DNA of 64,000 nucleotides. Origin: Mesorhizobium sp. B2-4-3. Lineage in GTDB: Bacteria > Pseudomonadota > Alphaproteobacteria > Rhizobiales > Rhizobiaceae. Where the stretch lies: NCBI RefSeq assembly GCF_006442815.1, contig NZ_VFVL01000009.1, forward strand, positions 1-64,000, read 5' to 3'. The position numbers and the translations under genes were made by a program. Positions 16,072 through 24,061 of this stretch are shown in pieces (position 1 is the stretch's first letter; each line of letters begins with the position of its first letter). The notes beneath the pieces are model-generated. The model did no database searches. It saw nothing but the letters and a program-made list of their open reading frames with translations, and was not told the DNA's origin.

Positions 16072-16563
16072 GTGAGCGAAGTCACCCTCCGCCCCGGCCG
16101 CATCGACGATGTTGACACCATCCACGCCGCCCTGCTGCGCCTCGGCACCCATATCGGCGCCCATCAGGAAATCACCTCGACACCCGAGGACCTGCGCCGC
16201 TACGGCTTCGGCGCAAGTCCCGCCTTCTCGACGCTGATCGCCGAGATCGACGGCGAATTCGCCGGGCTTTGCCTGCATTTCCCGATTTTCTCGACCTGGA
16301 TGGGCCGCCCAGGTGTCTATATTCAGGACCTCTATGTCGAGGACCGCTTTCGCGGCCAGCGGATTGGCGAAAAGCTGCTGCGGCGCGTAGCCAAGGAGTG
16401 TCGCGCGGCGGGCGGGGTCTATCTGAGGCTTTCCGTCGATACCGACAATGAAACGGCCAAGGCGTTCTACGAAAGACTGGGCATCGGCTGGTCGAGTTAC
16501 GAGCAGGTGCAAAAGATCGTCGGCGACGCCTTTTTTGCCTTTGCCGACACGCCGGAGGAATGA
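16072..16563 (+). CDS. GNAT family N-acetyltransferase
   Basis: A 163-residue protein with the full GNAT fold. YIQDLYVEDRFRGQRIGEKL (about 83-102) holds strand 4 and the acetyl-CoA loop RGQRIG, and NETAKAFYERLGI (125-137) is the conserved end. The start is GTG at 16072, only 18 bp after a palindromic repeat, so its ribosome site is poor. It shares four bases with the deacetylase gene (stop TGA inside ATGA). The profile is close to diamine/polyamine acetyltransferases, which would pair functionally with the acetylpolyamine-deacetylase-like gene downstream, but the acceptor cannot be read from sequence. Confidence 0.85.
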   Translation: MSEVTLRPGRIDDVDTIHAALLRLGTHIGAHQEITSTPEDLRRYGFGASPAFSTLIAEIDGEFAGLCLHFPIFSTWMGRPGVYIQDLYVEDRFRGQRIGEKLLRRVAKECRAAGGVYLRLSVDTDNETAKAFYERLGIGWSSYEQVQKIVGDAFFAFADTPEE

Positions 16564-17594
16564 CGATGAAAGCCTTCTACGCCGAGGAGCAGAAACGCCA
16601 TGATCCCAAGGCTTTCCTCTCTAGCGGCGCGCCGCAGCCCAACCCGGAAAAGCCGGAGCGAGTCGAGAGATTGTTAGCCGGCGCAAGATCGGCCGGGTTG
16701 ACGGTCGAACGTCCAGGGAATCATGGGCTTGGCCCGATTGCGGCGGTGCATACACCTGAATATCTCGACTTCCTCGAGCACATTTTTGCGCGCTGGCAGC
16801 GCATCGAAGGCGCCCCGGCGGAAGTCATCCCGAACATTCACCCGATCACCCGCAACGGCTCCTATCCGGCCTCGGCTGTCGGCCAGGCCGGCTACCACAT
16901 GGCCGACACCGCCTGCCCGATCTCGGCCGAGACCTGGAACAGCGCGTTGTGGAGCGCCTGGAGCGCGGTGGAGGCCGCTGAAGCTGTGATGACCGGCGCG
17001 CCCTCGGCCTATGCGCTCTGCCGTCCGCCGGGCCATCACGCCTTCGCCGATGTCGCCGGCGGTTTCTGCTTCATCAACAATTCGGCGGTCGCGGCACAGG
17101 TGCTGCGCAGACAAGCCGCGCGCGTCGCCATCCTCGATGTCGACCTGCACCACGGCAACGGCACGCAAGGCATCTTCTACGCCCGTCCCGACGTGCTGAC
17201 CGTCTCGCTTCATGCCGATCCAGTGCGCTTCTATCCGTTCTTCTGGGGACACGCCGACGAGCGCGGCGAAGGCCTCGGCCTCGGCTACAATTTCAACCTG
17301 CCGCTGCCGCGCAAATCCGGCGATGCGGCCTTTCTCGAAGCGCTGGCGACAGCCTTCCAGCGCATCCGCGCCTTCGCGCCGGAAGCGCTGATCGTGGCGC
17401 TCGGCCTCGACGCTTTCGAGGGCGATCCGTTCGGCGGCCTGTCGGTGACGACGCCGGGCTTCTCGCGCATCGGCGAAGCGATAGCCGGGCTGGGCCTGCC
17501 GACGGTCATCGTCCAGGAAGGCGGCTATCTCTGCGACGCGCTCGGCGACAACCTCACCGCTTTCCTGACCGGTTTCGGCGGCAAGCAAGGTTAG
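16560..17594 (+). CDS. Histone deacetylase family protein (acetylpolyamine amidohydrolase-like)
   Basis: A 344-residue zinc amidohydrolase of the arginase/deacetylase fold. Active-site residues are present: the His pair H159-H160 in CRPPGHHAF, and zinc ligands D195 and H197 in ILDVDLHHGNGTQ plus D284 in ALGLDAFEGDP. LQEGGY-type glycine loop appears as VIVQEGGYLC near the C-terminus. Bacterial members of this length deacetylate acetylated polyamines (AphA/AphB type) rather than histones. The ATG at 16560 overlaps the GNAT stop; a second ATG at 16566 is possible. With an acetyltransferase directly upstream, the two could reversibly acetylate the same amine. That is inference. Confidence 0.9.
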   Translation: MTMKAFYAEEQKRHDPKAFLSSGAPQPNPEKPERVERLLAGARSAGLTVERPGNHGLGPIAAVHTPEYLDFLEHIFARWQRIEGAPAEVIPNIHPITRNGSYPASAVGQAGYHMADTACPISAETWNSALWSAWSAVEAAEAVMTGAPSAYALCRPPGHHAFADVAGGFCFINNSAVAAQVLRRQAARVAILDVDLHHGNGTQGIFYARPDVLTVSLHADPVRFYPFFWGHADERGEGLGLGYNFNLPLPRKSGDAAFLEALATAFQRIRAFAPEALIVALGLDAFEGDPFGGLSVTTPGFSRIGEAIAGLGLPTVIVQEGGYLCDALGDNLTAFLTGFGGKQG

Positions 17595-17600
17595 ACAGCC

Positions 17601-18896
17601 TTAAGAATGCTGCTGCCGCAGCATCGCGGTGACGCGGTGCACGCTTTCCAACGTTTCCTCGATCTCGGCCGCCGTGTTGTAATGCGCAATGCCGATCCGC
17701 ACGACACCTTGCTCGGCGGGTATGCCGAGCTGGTGGACGACCTCCCACGCATAGTTGTGGCCTGACCACAGGAAGATGTTTTCGGCGTTCATCTGCCGCA
17801 CGATCGTTTCCGGCTCGATGCCTTCGACGGTAAAGGAAATGGTCGGCACCCGCTCAGTAAAGCGTTGCCGATCGGTGATGCCATGGATGATCAGGCCTTC
17901 GATATCGGACAGGCCCTCGATCAGTTGCCGGGCAAGCGCGTTCTCGTAAGCGATCGACACCTCGAACGCCTTGGCGATCCGCTGCCGCCGCGAGCCGTCC
18001 TGGCCGGCGGCAGCACCGAGATCGGCGAAATAGTCGATTGCCGCCGTCAGCCCGGCCATCAGCTCGATCTGCGGCGTGCCGAGCTCGAACCGCTCGGGCA
18101 GGACGTTCGAAGAACAGCGGCATTTGTAGGGTTCGAGGCCGTCGATGACGTCGCGTCGGCCCCACAATATGCCCATATGCGGCCCGAAGAATTTATAGGC
18201 CGAGCAGATCAGGAAATCGCAGCCAAGCGCCTGCACGTCGATCAACCCGTGCGGCGCGAATTGCACGGCATCGACATAGACCAGCGCACCGGCCTGCTTG
18301 GCGATCGCCGTCAGCGCCTTCACGCGGTTGATCGAGCCGGTGAGGTTCGAAGCGTAGTTCAACGCGACAAGGCGCGTTTTGTCCGAAAGCAGCGCCTTGA
18401 GCGCCGCCTCCTCCACCTGCCAGCTTTGCTCGTCGAACGGTAGGAAGCGTATGACGAGGCCGAGATCATCGGCAAGCTGCAGCCAGGGCGAGACATTGCC
18501 CTCGTGATCCATGCGGGTGACGATGATCTCGTCGCCCGGCTTCATCGTCCGGCCAAGCGTGCGCGACATGTGGTAGGTCAGCGTCGTCATATTGGCGCCG
18601 ATGACGATCTCCTCGACGCTTGCGGCGTTCAGGAAATCGGCCATCGCCGCATGCGCCCCGTCGACCACTTTTTGGGCCGCAACCGTAGTCTCAAAGAACC
18701 CGCCTAAATTGGCATTGGTCGTCAGCAGGCAGCGCGACACCGCGTCCGCCACCGTCAGCGGCACCTGCGTGCCGGCCGGATTGTCGAGATAGATGCGGCG
18801 GCGCCGGTTATCGTCCAGCGAAAGCGCCGGAAATTTGCCGCGCACGGCCTCGATCGGAAAATCCGCCATCGTCTCCATCACCTCATCTTTTCTCAA
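17601..18896 (-). CDS. Cysteine desulfurase-like PLP enzyme (class V)
   Basis: A 431-residue class V aminotransferase-fold protein of the cysteine-desulfurase-like group. YLDNPAGTQVP (36-46) and NANLGGFFETT (61-71) are the typical N-terminus. VDAVQFAPHGLIDV gives the cofactor Asp D209, and the Schiff-base lysine is K235 in CSAYKFFGPHMG. The flexible loop that carries the catalytic Cys in IscS/SufS is not recognisable, so persulfide chemistry is doubtful; related enzymes are lyases or transaminases. In-frame ATGs at 18878 (METMADF) and 18869 are likelier starts than 18896. It converges on the deacetylase gene and is followed on its own strand by the aldo-keto reductase 10 bp upstream. Confidence 0.87.
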   Translation of the reverse strand: MRKDEVMETMADFPIEAVRGKFPALSLDDNRRRRIYLDNPAGTQVPLTVADAVSRCLLTTNANLGGFFETTVAAQKVVDGAHAAMADFLNAASVEEIVIGANMTTLTYHMSRTLGRTMKPGDEIIVTRMDHEGNVSPWLQLADDLGLVIRFLPFDEQSWQVEEAALKALLSDKTRLVALNYASNLTGSINRVKALTAIAKQAGALVYVDAVQFAPHGLIDVQALGCDFLICSAYKFFGPHMGILWGRRDVIDGLEPYKCRCSSNVLPERFELGTPQIELMAGLTAAIDYFADLGAAAGQDGSRRQRIAKAFEVSIAYENALARQLIEGLSDIEGLIIHGITDRQRFTERVPTISFTVEGIEPETIVRQMNAENIFLWSGHNYAWEVVHQLGIPAEQGVVRIGIAHYNTAAEIEETLESVHRVTAMLRQQHS

Positions 18897-18906
18897 CGAC
18901 GCCCGG

Positions 18907-19974
18907 TCATGGGCACGGATTGCCGACGCGCTGGTGGATGGCGTCGACCGCCTTTTGCATCTCTTCCGTCCAGGTGACGTCGACCGAGGACAGCGCGATC
19001 TCGAGCTGCGCGATGGTTGTCGCGCCGACGATATTCGCGGTCACGAAGGGCCGACTCGCCACATAGGCGTTGGCGAAAAGCGCTGGCTCCAGGCCGAAGG
19101 AACGCGCCAGCTCGGTGTATTCAAGCAGCACTTCCGCCGCATTCGGCGTCTCGTAGCGCTGGCCGCGGTTGAAGAGCTGCGAGCGCGAACCCTGCGGTCG
19201 CGCACCATGATTGTATTTGCCGGTGAGATAGCCCTGGGCAAGCGGCGAATAGGGAAGAAACGCGATCTCCTCGCGCGCGCAGACCTCGGCAAGGTTCACC
19301 TCGAACGTGCGGTTGACGAGACTGTAGGCGTTCTGCAGCGAGGCGACGCGCGGACCCGTGCCCTTCTCGGCTTCGAACACGAAACGCATGACGCCCCAGG
19401 AGCTTTCGTTCGACAGGCCAAGATGGCGGATTTTTCCCGCCTTCACCAGTTCCTCGAAGACGGCCAGCGTTTCGGCAACCGGCGTCTCGTCTCCCGGAGC
19501 CCCTGCCGCATCCGCGCGCCGCGCCACCGCTCCGACGCGGGTCGGGTTCGAGCCCCACGGAATGTCCCGGTCCGGCCAGTGGATCTGGTAGAGGTCGATA
19601 TAGTCGGTGCCGAGCTTGGCCAGCGATTTCTCGACCGCGTCGAAGATGTCGGCGCGCACCAGCTTCGACGGACGATCGCCGCGGAACCACGCGTTGGCCG
19701 TGCGGCCGACCACCTTCGAGGCGAGGATGACCTTGTCGCGGTTGCGATTGGCCTTCATCCAGCTGCCGATGGTCTTCTCGGTTCGCCCTTGCGTCTCCGC
19801 CTTGGGCGGGATCGGGTAAAGCTCGGCCGTGTCGATGAAATTCACGCCGCGCGAGAACGCCAGATCCATCTGCGCATGGCCTTCGGCCTCGCTGTTCTGC
19901 TGCCCCCAGGTCATCGAACCGAGGCAGATTTGCGAAACAAGAAGATCGGTCCGACCGAGGCGGCGTTTATGCAT
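18907..19974 (-). CDS. tas: Aldo/keto reductase, Tas-like
   Basis: A 355-residue NADPH-dependent reductase with a TIM barrel. The catalytic tetrad is visible: D48 and Y53 in FIDTAELYP, K87 in ILASKVVG, H132 in DLYQIHWPD. The sequence follows E. coli Tas closely: LGSMTWGQQNSEAEGHAQMD, PPKAETQGRTEKTIG, NAYSLVNRTFEV, LTGKYNHGARPQGSR. Tas-type proteins were found through suppression of tyrosine auxotrophy; the natural substrate is uncertain. The gene ends 10 bp before the cysteine-desulfurase-like gene begins on the same strand, so the two probably form an operon. The gap upstream (20026 onward) holds a dispersed repeat. Confidence 0.88.
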   Translation of the reverse strand: MHKRRLGRTDLLVSQICLGSMTWGQQNSEAEGHAQMDLAFSRGVNFIDTAELYPIPPKAETQGRTEKTIGSWMKANRNRDKVILASKVVGRTANAWFRGDRPSKLVRADIFDAVEKSLAKLGTDYIDLYQIHWPDRDIPWGSNPTRVGAVARRADAAGAPGDETPVAETLAVFEELVKAGKIRHLGLSNESSWGVMRFVFEAEKGTGPRVASLQNAYSLVNRTFEVNLAEVCAREEIAFLPYSPLAQGYLTGKYNHGARPQGSRSQLFNRGQRYETPNAAEVLLEYTELARSFGLEPALFANAYVASRPFVTANIVGATTIAQLEIALSSVDVTWTEEMQKAVDAIHQRVGNPCP

Positions 19975-20092
19975 GAATTTCTCCGATGGGAGGTTTTGCG
20001 CGGACAGCGCGGAGGAGGAGGTTGAACATAGAGCAAAACGCTTGCGTTTTGCAAAGTCGCCCAGTTTCGAGATTGGCCGAAGCGTCAGTCAG

Positions 20093-20273
20093 TTCGTCAT
20101 TCTAGGGCGGAGCAAGGAGCGAAGCGACGCGCGCAGACCCTAGAATCCATTCCGTTACCCTAAGGCATTGCAACGATTACAGAATTCTGCACCGTTGCAC
20201 TCTACGTTGAAGGTCACGGAATGGATCCTTGGGTCTGCGCTTCGCTTCGCGTCGCTACGCCCAAGGATGACGA
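20093..20273. repeat. Palindromic dispersed repeat, copy B
   Basis: About 181 bp, closely related to 6946-7104 with the same start (TTCGTCATTC), the same internal blocks and the same inverted end (GGATGACGA). It is longer because the right arm carries an extra CTGCGCTTCGCTTCGCGTCG block, the reverse complement of the left-arm GAAGCGACGCG, so this copy is the more complete palindrome. The 20026-20353 gap holds nothing else that I can support. Confidence 0.7.
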
Positions 20274-20353
20274 ATATTGGAGAGGCTCCAGCCAATTTCG
20301 ATGGCTTGCGATGGGTCGCCGAAGCGAACAGTTGAAGTCTCTGATGGAGGGAA

Positions 20354-20890
20354 CTACCGCCTGGCCCCGGCCAAAGCCCGCCGCTTGGCCTCGTCGATCA
20401 GCATATTGGCCACCTGCATGCGGATCATGGCGCGCTGGCGCAGATGCGGCGCGACCCGGTCCGGATGATTGGCGAAGGCGAAGTTACGGCGGATGCGACC
20501 GAGATCGGCGTTCTTGGCGGGACGGTCGAGGCCGAGCTCGCCGGCAATCGCTTCGGGATCGATCGGCGGCAGCTTCTCCTCCGGGTACTGCTCTTCGCCG
20601 GCCAGCGCCAGTTTCGCCTGGTCGAGAAGTGCTGCGAACTCGGCCGCGAGGTCGGCGCCTTGCTCGCGATATTCGGCGGCGACGCTCTCGCCTGCGACCT
20701 TGATGCGGCCGGAATGCAGTTCATCGGCCACGGACAGATAGTCGAATGGGATAGACGGTCGAGCCCCCTCGTCCTCGCCTTTCTCCGAGGCGACGATCAG
20801 GTCGTCGAGCAACGAAGCGAAATCGAGCTTGTTCCCGGTGCCGATCTCAACCTCCCTGTCGTGACGGCATGCATTGATGCCGCCAAACAT
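20354..20890 (-). CDS. J-domain-like protein (HPD motif near C-terminus)
   Basis: A 178-residue protein. Residues 20-125 are acidic and helical with no family I recognise. Residues 125-175 end in a J-domain-like unit: DLGRIRRNFAFANHPDRVAP (HPD at 142-144) followed by RQRAMIRMQVANMLIDEAKRR, which matches helices II-III of DnaJ. The HPD tripeptide is the part of J proteins that stimulates DnaK ATPase. A canonical J domain has about 70 residues with helix I; here that is shortened. No dnaK or grpE lies nearby. A role as a DnaK co-chaperone is inference. The N-terminal start at 20890 is the first ATG in frame; no strong ribosome site was identified. Confidence 0.7.
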   Translation of the reverse strand: MFGGINACRHDREVEIGTGNKLDFASLLDDLIVASEKGEDEGARPSIPFDYLSVADELHSGRIKVAGESVAAEYREQGADLAAEFAALLDQAKLALAGEEQYPEEKLPPIDPEAIAGELGLDRPAKNADLGRIRRNFAFANHPDRVAPHLRQRAMIRMQVANMLIDEAKRRALAGARR

Positions 20891-21207
20891 AGGGCGCTCT
20901 CGTTAAGAATGAATTCTGGCGATGTTAACAATTGGCGGCTTTTCCGCCCGGCAAGACGACATCGGAAAATAAAAAGCCGGACTGCTCTTTCGTGCAGTCC
21001 GGCAAGGTCGCCAGGAGTGGCGAGGAAAAAGCCAGCCATGTGCCGGCACGAGTGCCTACGGTCGAGCCTGCCGAAAAGTTTCACGGAAAGTCGATCGTGG
21101 CGGAAAAATTTCGCGCGGCATGGCAGCCATGCAATTGCTGCACTGCACAATTTTAACAAATCACCATATATTGTGATGTGGGGAGGACCAACAGGGGCAA
21201 CTGAGTC
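20891..21207. other. 317-bp intergenic region with hairpins, possible small RNA
   Basis: No protein gene is supported here. It contains a strong minus-strand intrinsic terminator (20976-21003), an inverted repeat GGCATGGC / GCCATGC near 21118-21131 and a TGCACTGCA palindrome near 21139-21148. A minus-strand terminator with no minus-strand gene ending just upstream of it suggests a short untranslated transcript starting somewhere in 21020-21180. AT-rich stretch ATTTTAACAAATCACCATAT (21149-21168) could supply promoter elements for either strand. Confidence 0.3.
20976..21003 (-). terminator. Strong intrinsic terminator reading on the minus strand
   Basis: GCCGGACTGC (20976-20985) pairs perfectly with GCAGTCCGGC (20994-21003) over an eight-base loop. 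On the minus strand the stem is followed at once by TTTTTATTTT. The only annotated minus-strand gene beyond it is DUF1993 at 21428, which has its own hairpin, so the transcript ended here is probably non-coding. Confidence 0.75.
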
Positions 21208-21372
21208 ATGGGGTTCTTCACTGAAATGTTCGCTCGGCCGCGGCCGCAGGAACACCAGCGCTACCGCTCGGCGCTCGCGCTTCTAAACGCGATGAGCAAC
21301 GCCGACCGCGCCGATATCGGCATCAAGCCGGCGGATTTTCCGCGCATCGCGCGCGAGATGTCGATCCGCTGA
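21208..21372 (+). CDS. 54-residue DUF1127-like small protein
   Basis: A short gene: ATG at 21208, TGA at 21370-21372. The protein starts MGFFTEMFARPRPQEHQRYR and continues with SALALLNAMSNADRADIGI then KPADFPRIAREMSIR. The segment LLNAMSNADRADIGIKPADF is the DUF1127-type pattern (helix, then L/I-x-D-I-G-I) followed by the R-containing tail. DUF1127 proteins are small, Arg-rich and linked to stress adaptation and RNA metabolism in alphaproteobacteria. A perfect bidirectional hairpin 11 bp after the stop, and regular high-GC codon use, support it as real. GGGGAGGACC about 20 bases before the ATG is a distant purine-rich stretch; a closer ribosome site is weak. Confidence 0.75.
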   Translation: MGFFTEMFARPRPQEHQRYRSALALLNAMSNADRADIGIKPADFPRIAREMSIR

Positions 21373-21383
21373 GCCGAACCAAA

Positions 21384-21412
21384 GAGGTTTCCCAGGACGC
21401 CTGGGAAACCTC
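21384..21412. terminator. Bidirectional terminator-like hairpin
   Basis: GAGGTTTCCCAGG (21384-21396) and CCTGGGAAACCTC (21400-21412) pair perfectly over a three-base loop. It sits exactly between the convergent DUF1127-like gene (stop 21372) and DUF1993 gene (stop 21428). T-runs are short (TTT on the minus strand). Confidence 0.6.
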
Positions 21413-21427
21413 CAAGCCACTCCAACG

Positions 21428-21934
21428 TCAGCGGTTTCCCAGAAAAGTCTGCTTGCTGAGCGGCACGCCATTGTGGCGCAGGATGTCGTAGGCCGTGGTG
21501 ACGTGGAAGTAGAAATTCGGCATCGCCACATGCAGCAGGTACTGCAGGCCGGGCAGCGTAGCTTCGCGCCCGCCGAGCCTTATTTCGACCGTCCTATCCT
21601 CTGAACCTTCCAGATCCGCCGCCGCGAACGTCCCCAGATGATCGAGCGTCTTGGCGATTCGGGCCTGCAGCTCGGCAAAGCTCGCTTCGTTGTCCTCGTA
21701 TTTCGGCACCTCGCGGCCGGCCAGCCGCGACGGCGCGCCCTTGGCATGGTCGGTGGCGATCTGGACCTGCCTGGCCAGCGCGAACATGTCGGGCGCCAGC
21801 CGCGCGGTGAGGAACACTTGCGGATCGATCTTGCGCTCGCCGGCATTCTGCTCCGCCGCCGTCAACACGCTCGCCAGCGCCTTCAGCCTGGCGGAAAACA
21901 CGCCCACCGATATGTCGTACATGGAAATGGTCAC
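21428..21934 (-). CDS. DUF1993 family protein
   Basis: A 168-residue protein matching DUF1993 throughout: N-terminal SMYDISVGVFSARLKALASV, middle LAPDMFALARQVQIATDHAKG and C-terminal LLHVAMPNFYFHVTTAYDIL with the His-rich HxxxxxxYxH pattern. The family belongs to the DinB/YfiT-like four-helix bundle fold, in which histidines bind a metal, and H153/H143-region residues fit that. No enzymatic activity is established. It is a single gene converging on the DUF1127-like gene, with a shared hairpin between them. Confidence 0.85.
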   Translation of the reverse strand: MTISMYDISVGVFSARLKALASVLTAAEQNAGERKIDPQVFLTARLAPDMFALARQVQIATDHAKGAPSRLAGREVPKYEDNEASFAELQARIAKTLDHLGTFAAADLEGSEDRTVEIRLGGREATLPGLQYLLHVAMPNFYFHVTTAYDILRHNGVPLSKQTFLGNR

Positions 21935-22074
21935 GGGTATCTCCCACGCGGCCCTAGCGCCGCGGGCCGTGAACTAGCGCCTCCCGCCACGATTCTTCAA
22001 GCGGCCGTGCCCACGGCGTCACCGCGCCGCCGCAATCGCCGTGGTAGTATTTTCGTTACCGAGCGGAGGATTCG

Positions 22075-23124
22075 ATGAAAAGAGCCACTTTCGCAGCGAC
22101 CGTCTTTTTCTCACTGGCCGGCTTCACGCATTCCGCGTCCGCGGCGGATGCGCCCTATATCGATGACCGATCAAGCGCCGATGCGGTCGTCCGCTCGCTT
22201 TATAGCGCTATCAATCGCCACGAATTCGCCCGCGCCTGGGGTTATTTCGGCGATACGAAGCCGGCAAAGGACTTCAACGCCTTCGTCAAGGGTTATGACG
22301 GCACCGACAGCGTCGAAGTCAAGACCGGCGCTGTCTCGGAGGACGGTGCCGCCGGCAGCATCTATTACAGCGTCCCGGTCGCCATCCAGGCAACCGACAA
22401 GAAGGGCGAGGCCAAGGTTTTCGCCGGCTGCTACACGGTTCGCCAGGTCAATGCGCAGATCCAGGAGCCGCCCTTTCAGCCGATCTTCATCGACAAGGGT
22501 GCCTTGAAGCCGTCGACCGAGGATTTCGACAGCGCCGTGCCGGCAAGCTGCGGCGACGGCCCGCCGCCGCCGAAGAAGGACGAAGCGTTGGAGCAGGCCA
22601 AGAAGGCCTTCCTCGCGACCTATGGCGACCAGTGCGACAAGCAGGATCCGGACGGCAAGCCGATCGGCGAGCCCGAGGCTCATTCCATCCACTACAAGGA
22701 CAAGGACGCCCAGCCCAGCGACCCGGAGCGCGAGACGCGGCTGTTCCGCTTCTTCTGCTCGATGGCCGCCTACAACGAGACGGCGGTCTACTACATCGGC
22801 GACGATGTCAACGGCGTCTCACAGTTGCAGTTCACCGAGCCGGACCTCGACATCCGCTACGAGAACAACAACAGCGAAGGCAAGGTCGAATCGATCCACA
22901 TCATCGGGTTCAAGACCAGCGGCTGGGCGACCAATTCGGATTATGACGACAACACCAAAACCATCACCACGTCCGACAAATGGCGTGGCGTGGGGGATGC
23001 CTCGTCATCGGGAACCTACCTGTTCCGCAACGGCGGTTTCTCGCTCGTCCAATATGACGTCGATGCATCCTATGATGGCGAGCAAAATCCGCAGACGGTC
23101 ATCGACTACAACACAGCGCCCTGA
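22075..23124 (+). CDS. Secreted protein with DUF1176-like C-terminus
   Basis: A 349-residue exported protein. Residues 1-23 are a Sec signal peptide (MKRATFAATVFFSLAGFTHS then ASA-AD cleavage). Residues 28-150 resemble an NTF2/SnoaL-like fold (DAVVRSLYSAINRHEFARAW). Residues 190-345 resemble DUF1176: LFRFFCSMAAYNETAVYYI, then a Trp/Asp-rich stretch and GVGDASSSGTYLFRNGGFSL near the end. DUF1176 proteins are periplasmic and uncharacterised. Cysteines at 123, 172 and around 197 and 225 could form disulfides. It is followed head-to-head by the minus-strand hydrolase gene 16 bp away. No function is proposed. Confidence 0.75.
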   Translation: MKRATFAATVFFSLAGFTHSASAADAPYIDDRSSADAVVRSLYSAINRHEFARAWGYFGDTKPAKDFNAFVKGYDGTDSVEVKTGAVSEDGAAGSIYYSVPVAIQATDKKGEAKVFAGCYTVRQVNAQIQEPPFQPIFIDKGALKPSTEDFDSAVPASCGDGPPPPKKDEALEQAKKAFLATYGDQCDKQDPDGKPIGEPEAHSIHYKDKDAQPSDPERETRLFRFFCSMAAYNETAVYYIGDDVNGVSQLQFTEPDLDIRYENNNSEGKVESIHIIGFKTSGWATNSDYDDNTKTITTSDKWRGVGDASSSGTYLFRNGGFSLVQYDVDASYDGEQNPQTVIDYNTAP

Positions 23125-23140
23125 GCCTCGGCAGAGGAAA

Positions 23141-24040
23141 TCAGGGAGCCTTCGTCAGCATCCAGTTGAGCGTGCCGCGCCAGTCGACCATGCGGATCGG
23201 CGTGCCGTGCGTGCCGGTCTCAAAACGCACGAAGCGGGTCGGATAAGACTTCCTGGCGAGGATCGAGCGGAAGAAGGCTTCCTGCTTCTCCACCGGGAAG
23301 ACCACGTCATGGCTACCCTGGCCGAAGAACACCGGCACGCGGCGCTTGAAAGCGGGGCTGGCGAGGAAGCTGTCGTCCCATAGCGAACCGAGCAGCAGCA
23401 GGCCGTTGACGCGGCTGCCCGTGTCCTTGCGCGCGGCGAGCTTCCAGCAGATGATGCCGCCCATCGAGCCGCAGGCGACGAAGATTTTCGCGCCCGGCGA
23501 TGTCTCGGCATAGTGGTCGATGAGCGCCGCGACCTGCGCCGCGCCCTTGTCGCCGAAGTCGGGGAAATCGGGCGAAAGATAGAGACCATTGTTGGCGGCC
23601 ATCAGGTTCTTGATGCGGTTGAAATTGCCACCGAAGGTGAAGTCGTCGACACCTTGCTTGCGGCTGCCACCCTGCCCGTGCAGGTAGAGCACGATAATGG
23701 AAGCGCCCTCCGTCCTGCCGACCGCGACATGCCTGATGTCGCCGGCGTCGGTCTTCAGCATCAGGTCCTGCTGCACCTTGCGCACGCCGGGGTCGGTGTA
23801 TTGCGCACGCACGCGCTTTTCCGGCACCTCGTCGCGCTGGTTGATGTCGCGCGTCTCGCGATAGTCGAGGACGGTGTAGGCGCCGTTGTCGCCGGTCGAC
23901 AGTGTCGGCGGATAAGCGAAGAGGTCGTCCTTGAACGATTTCAGCGAAAGCGTTTGCCCCTCGGCGGTCGAGAGGGAAAGCGCTGTTGCGGCGATCAGGG
24001 CGAAGAAAAGTCGGAAACGGAAAGACATGCCAAGAGGCAT
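23141..24040 (-). CDS. Secreted alpha/beta hydrolase
   Basis: A 299-residue exported serine hydrolase. An ATG at 24028 (MSFRFRLFFALIAATALSLS) gives a compact signal peptide and is likelier than 24040. The fold is dienelactone-hydrolase/esterase-like: IIVLYLHGQGGSRKQG is the oxyanion strand, VACGSMGGIICWKLA holds the nucleophile elbow GxSxG (Ser in CGSMGG), VFFGQGSHDVVFP supplies the acid Asp and RFETGTHGTP the catalytic His. Substrate unknown. It ends 16 bp from the stop of the DUF1176-like gene and is on the same strand as the molybdenum accessory genes, which end 21 bp upstream (stop at 24062). Possible read-through from that operon. Confidence 0.82.
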   Translation of the reverse strand: MPLGMSFRFRLFFALIAATALSLSTAEGQTLSLKSFKDDLFAYPPTLSTGDNGAYTVLDYRETRDINQRDEVPEKRVRAQYTDPGVRKVQQDLMLKTDAGDIRHVAVGRTEGASIIVLYLHGQGGSRKQGVDDFTFGGNFNRIKNLMAANNGLYLSPDFPDFGDKGAAQVAALIDHYAETSPGAKIFVACGSMGGIICWKLAARKDTGSRVNGLLLLGSLWDDSFLASPAFKRRVPVFFGQGSHDVVFPVEKQEAFFRSILARKSYPTRFVRFETGTHGTPIRMVDWRGTLNWMLTKAP

Positions 24041-24061
24041 GCGAAATTCGGCTCCGCTTTG

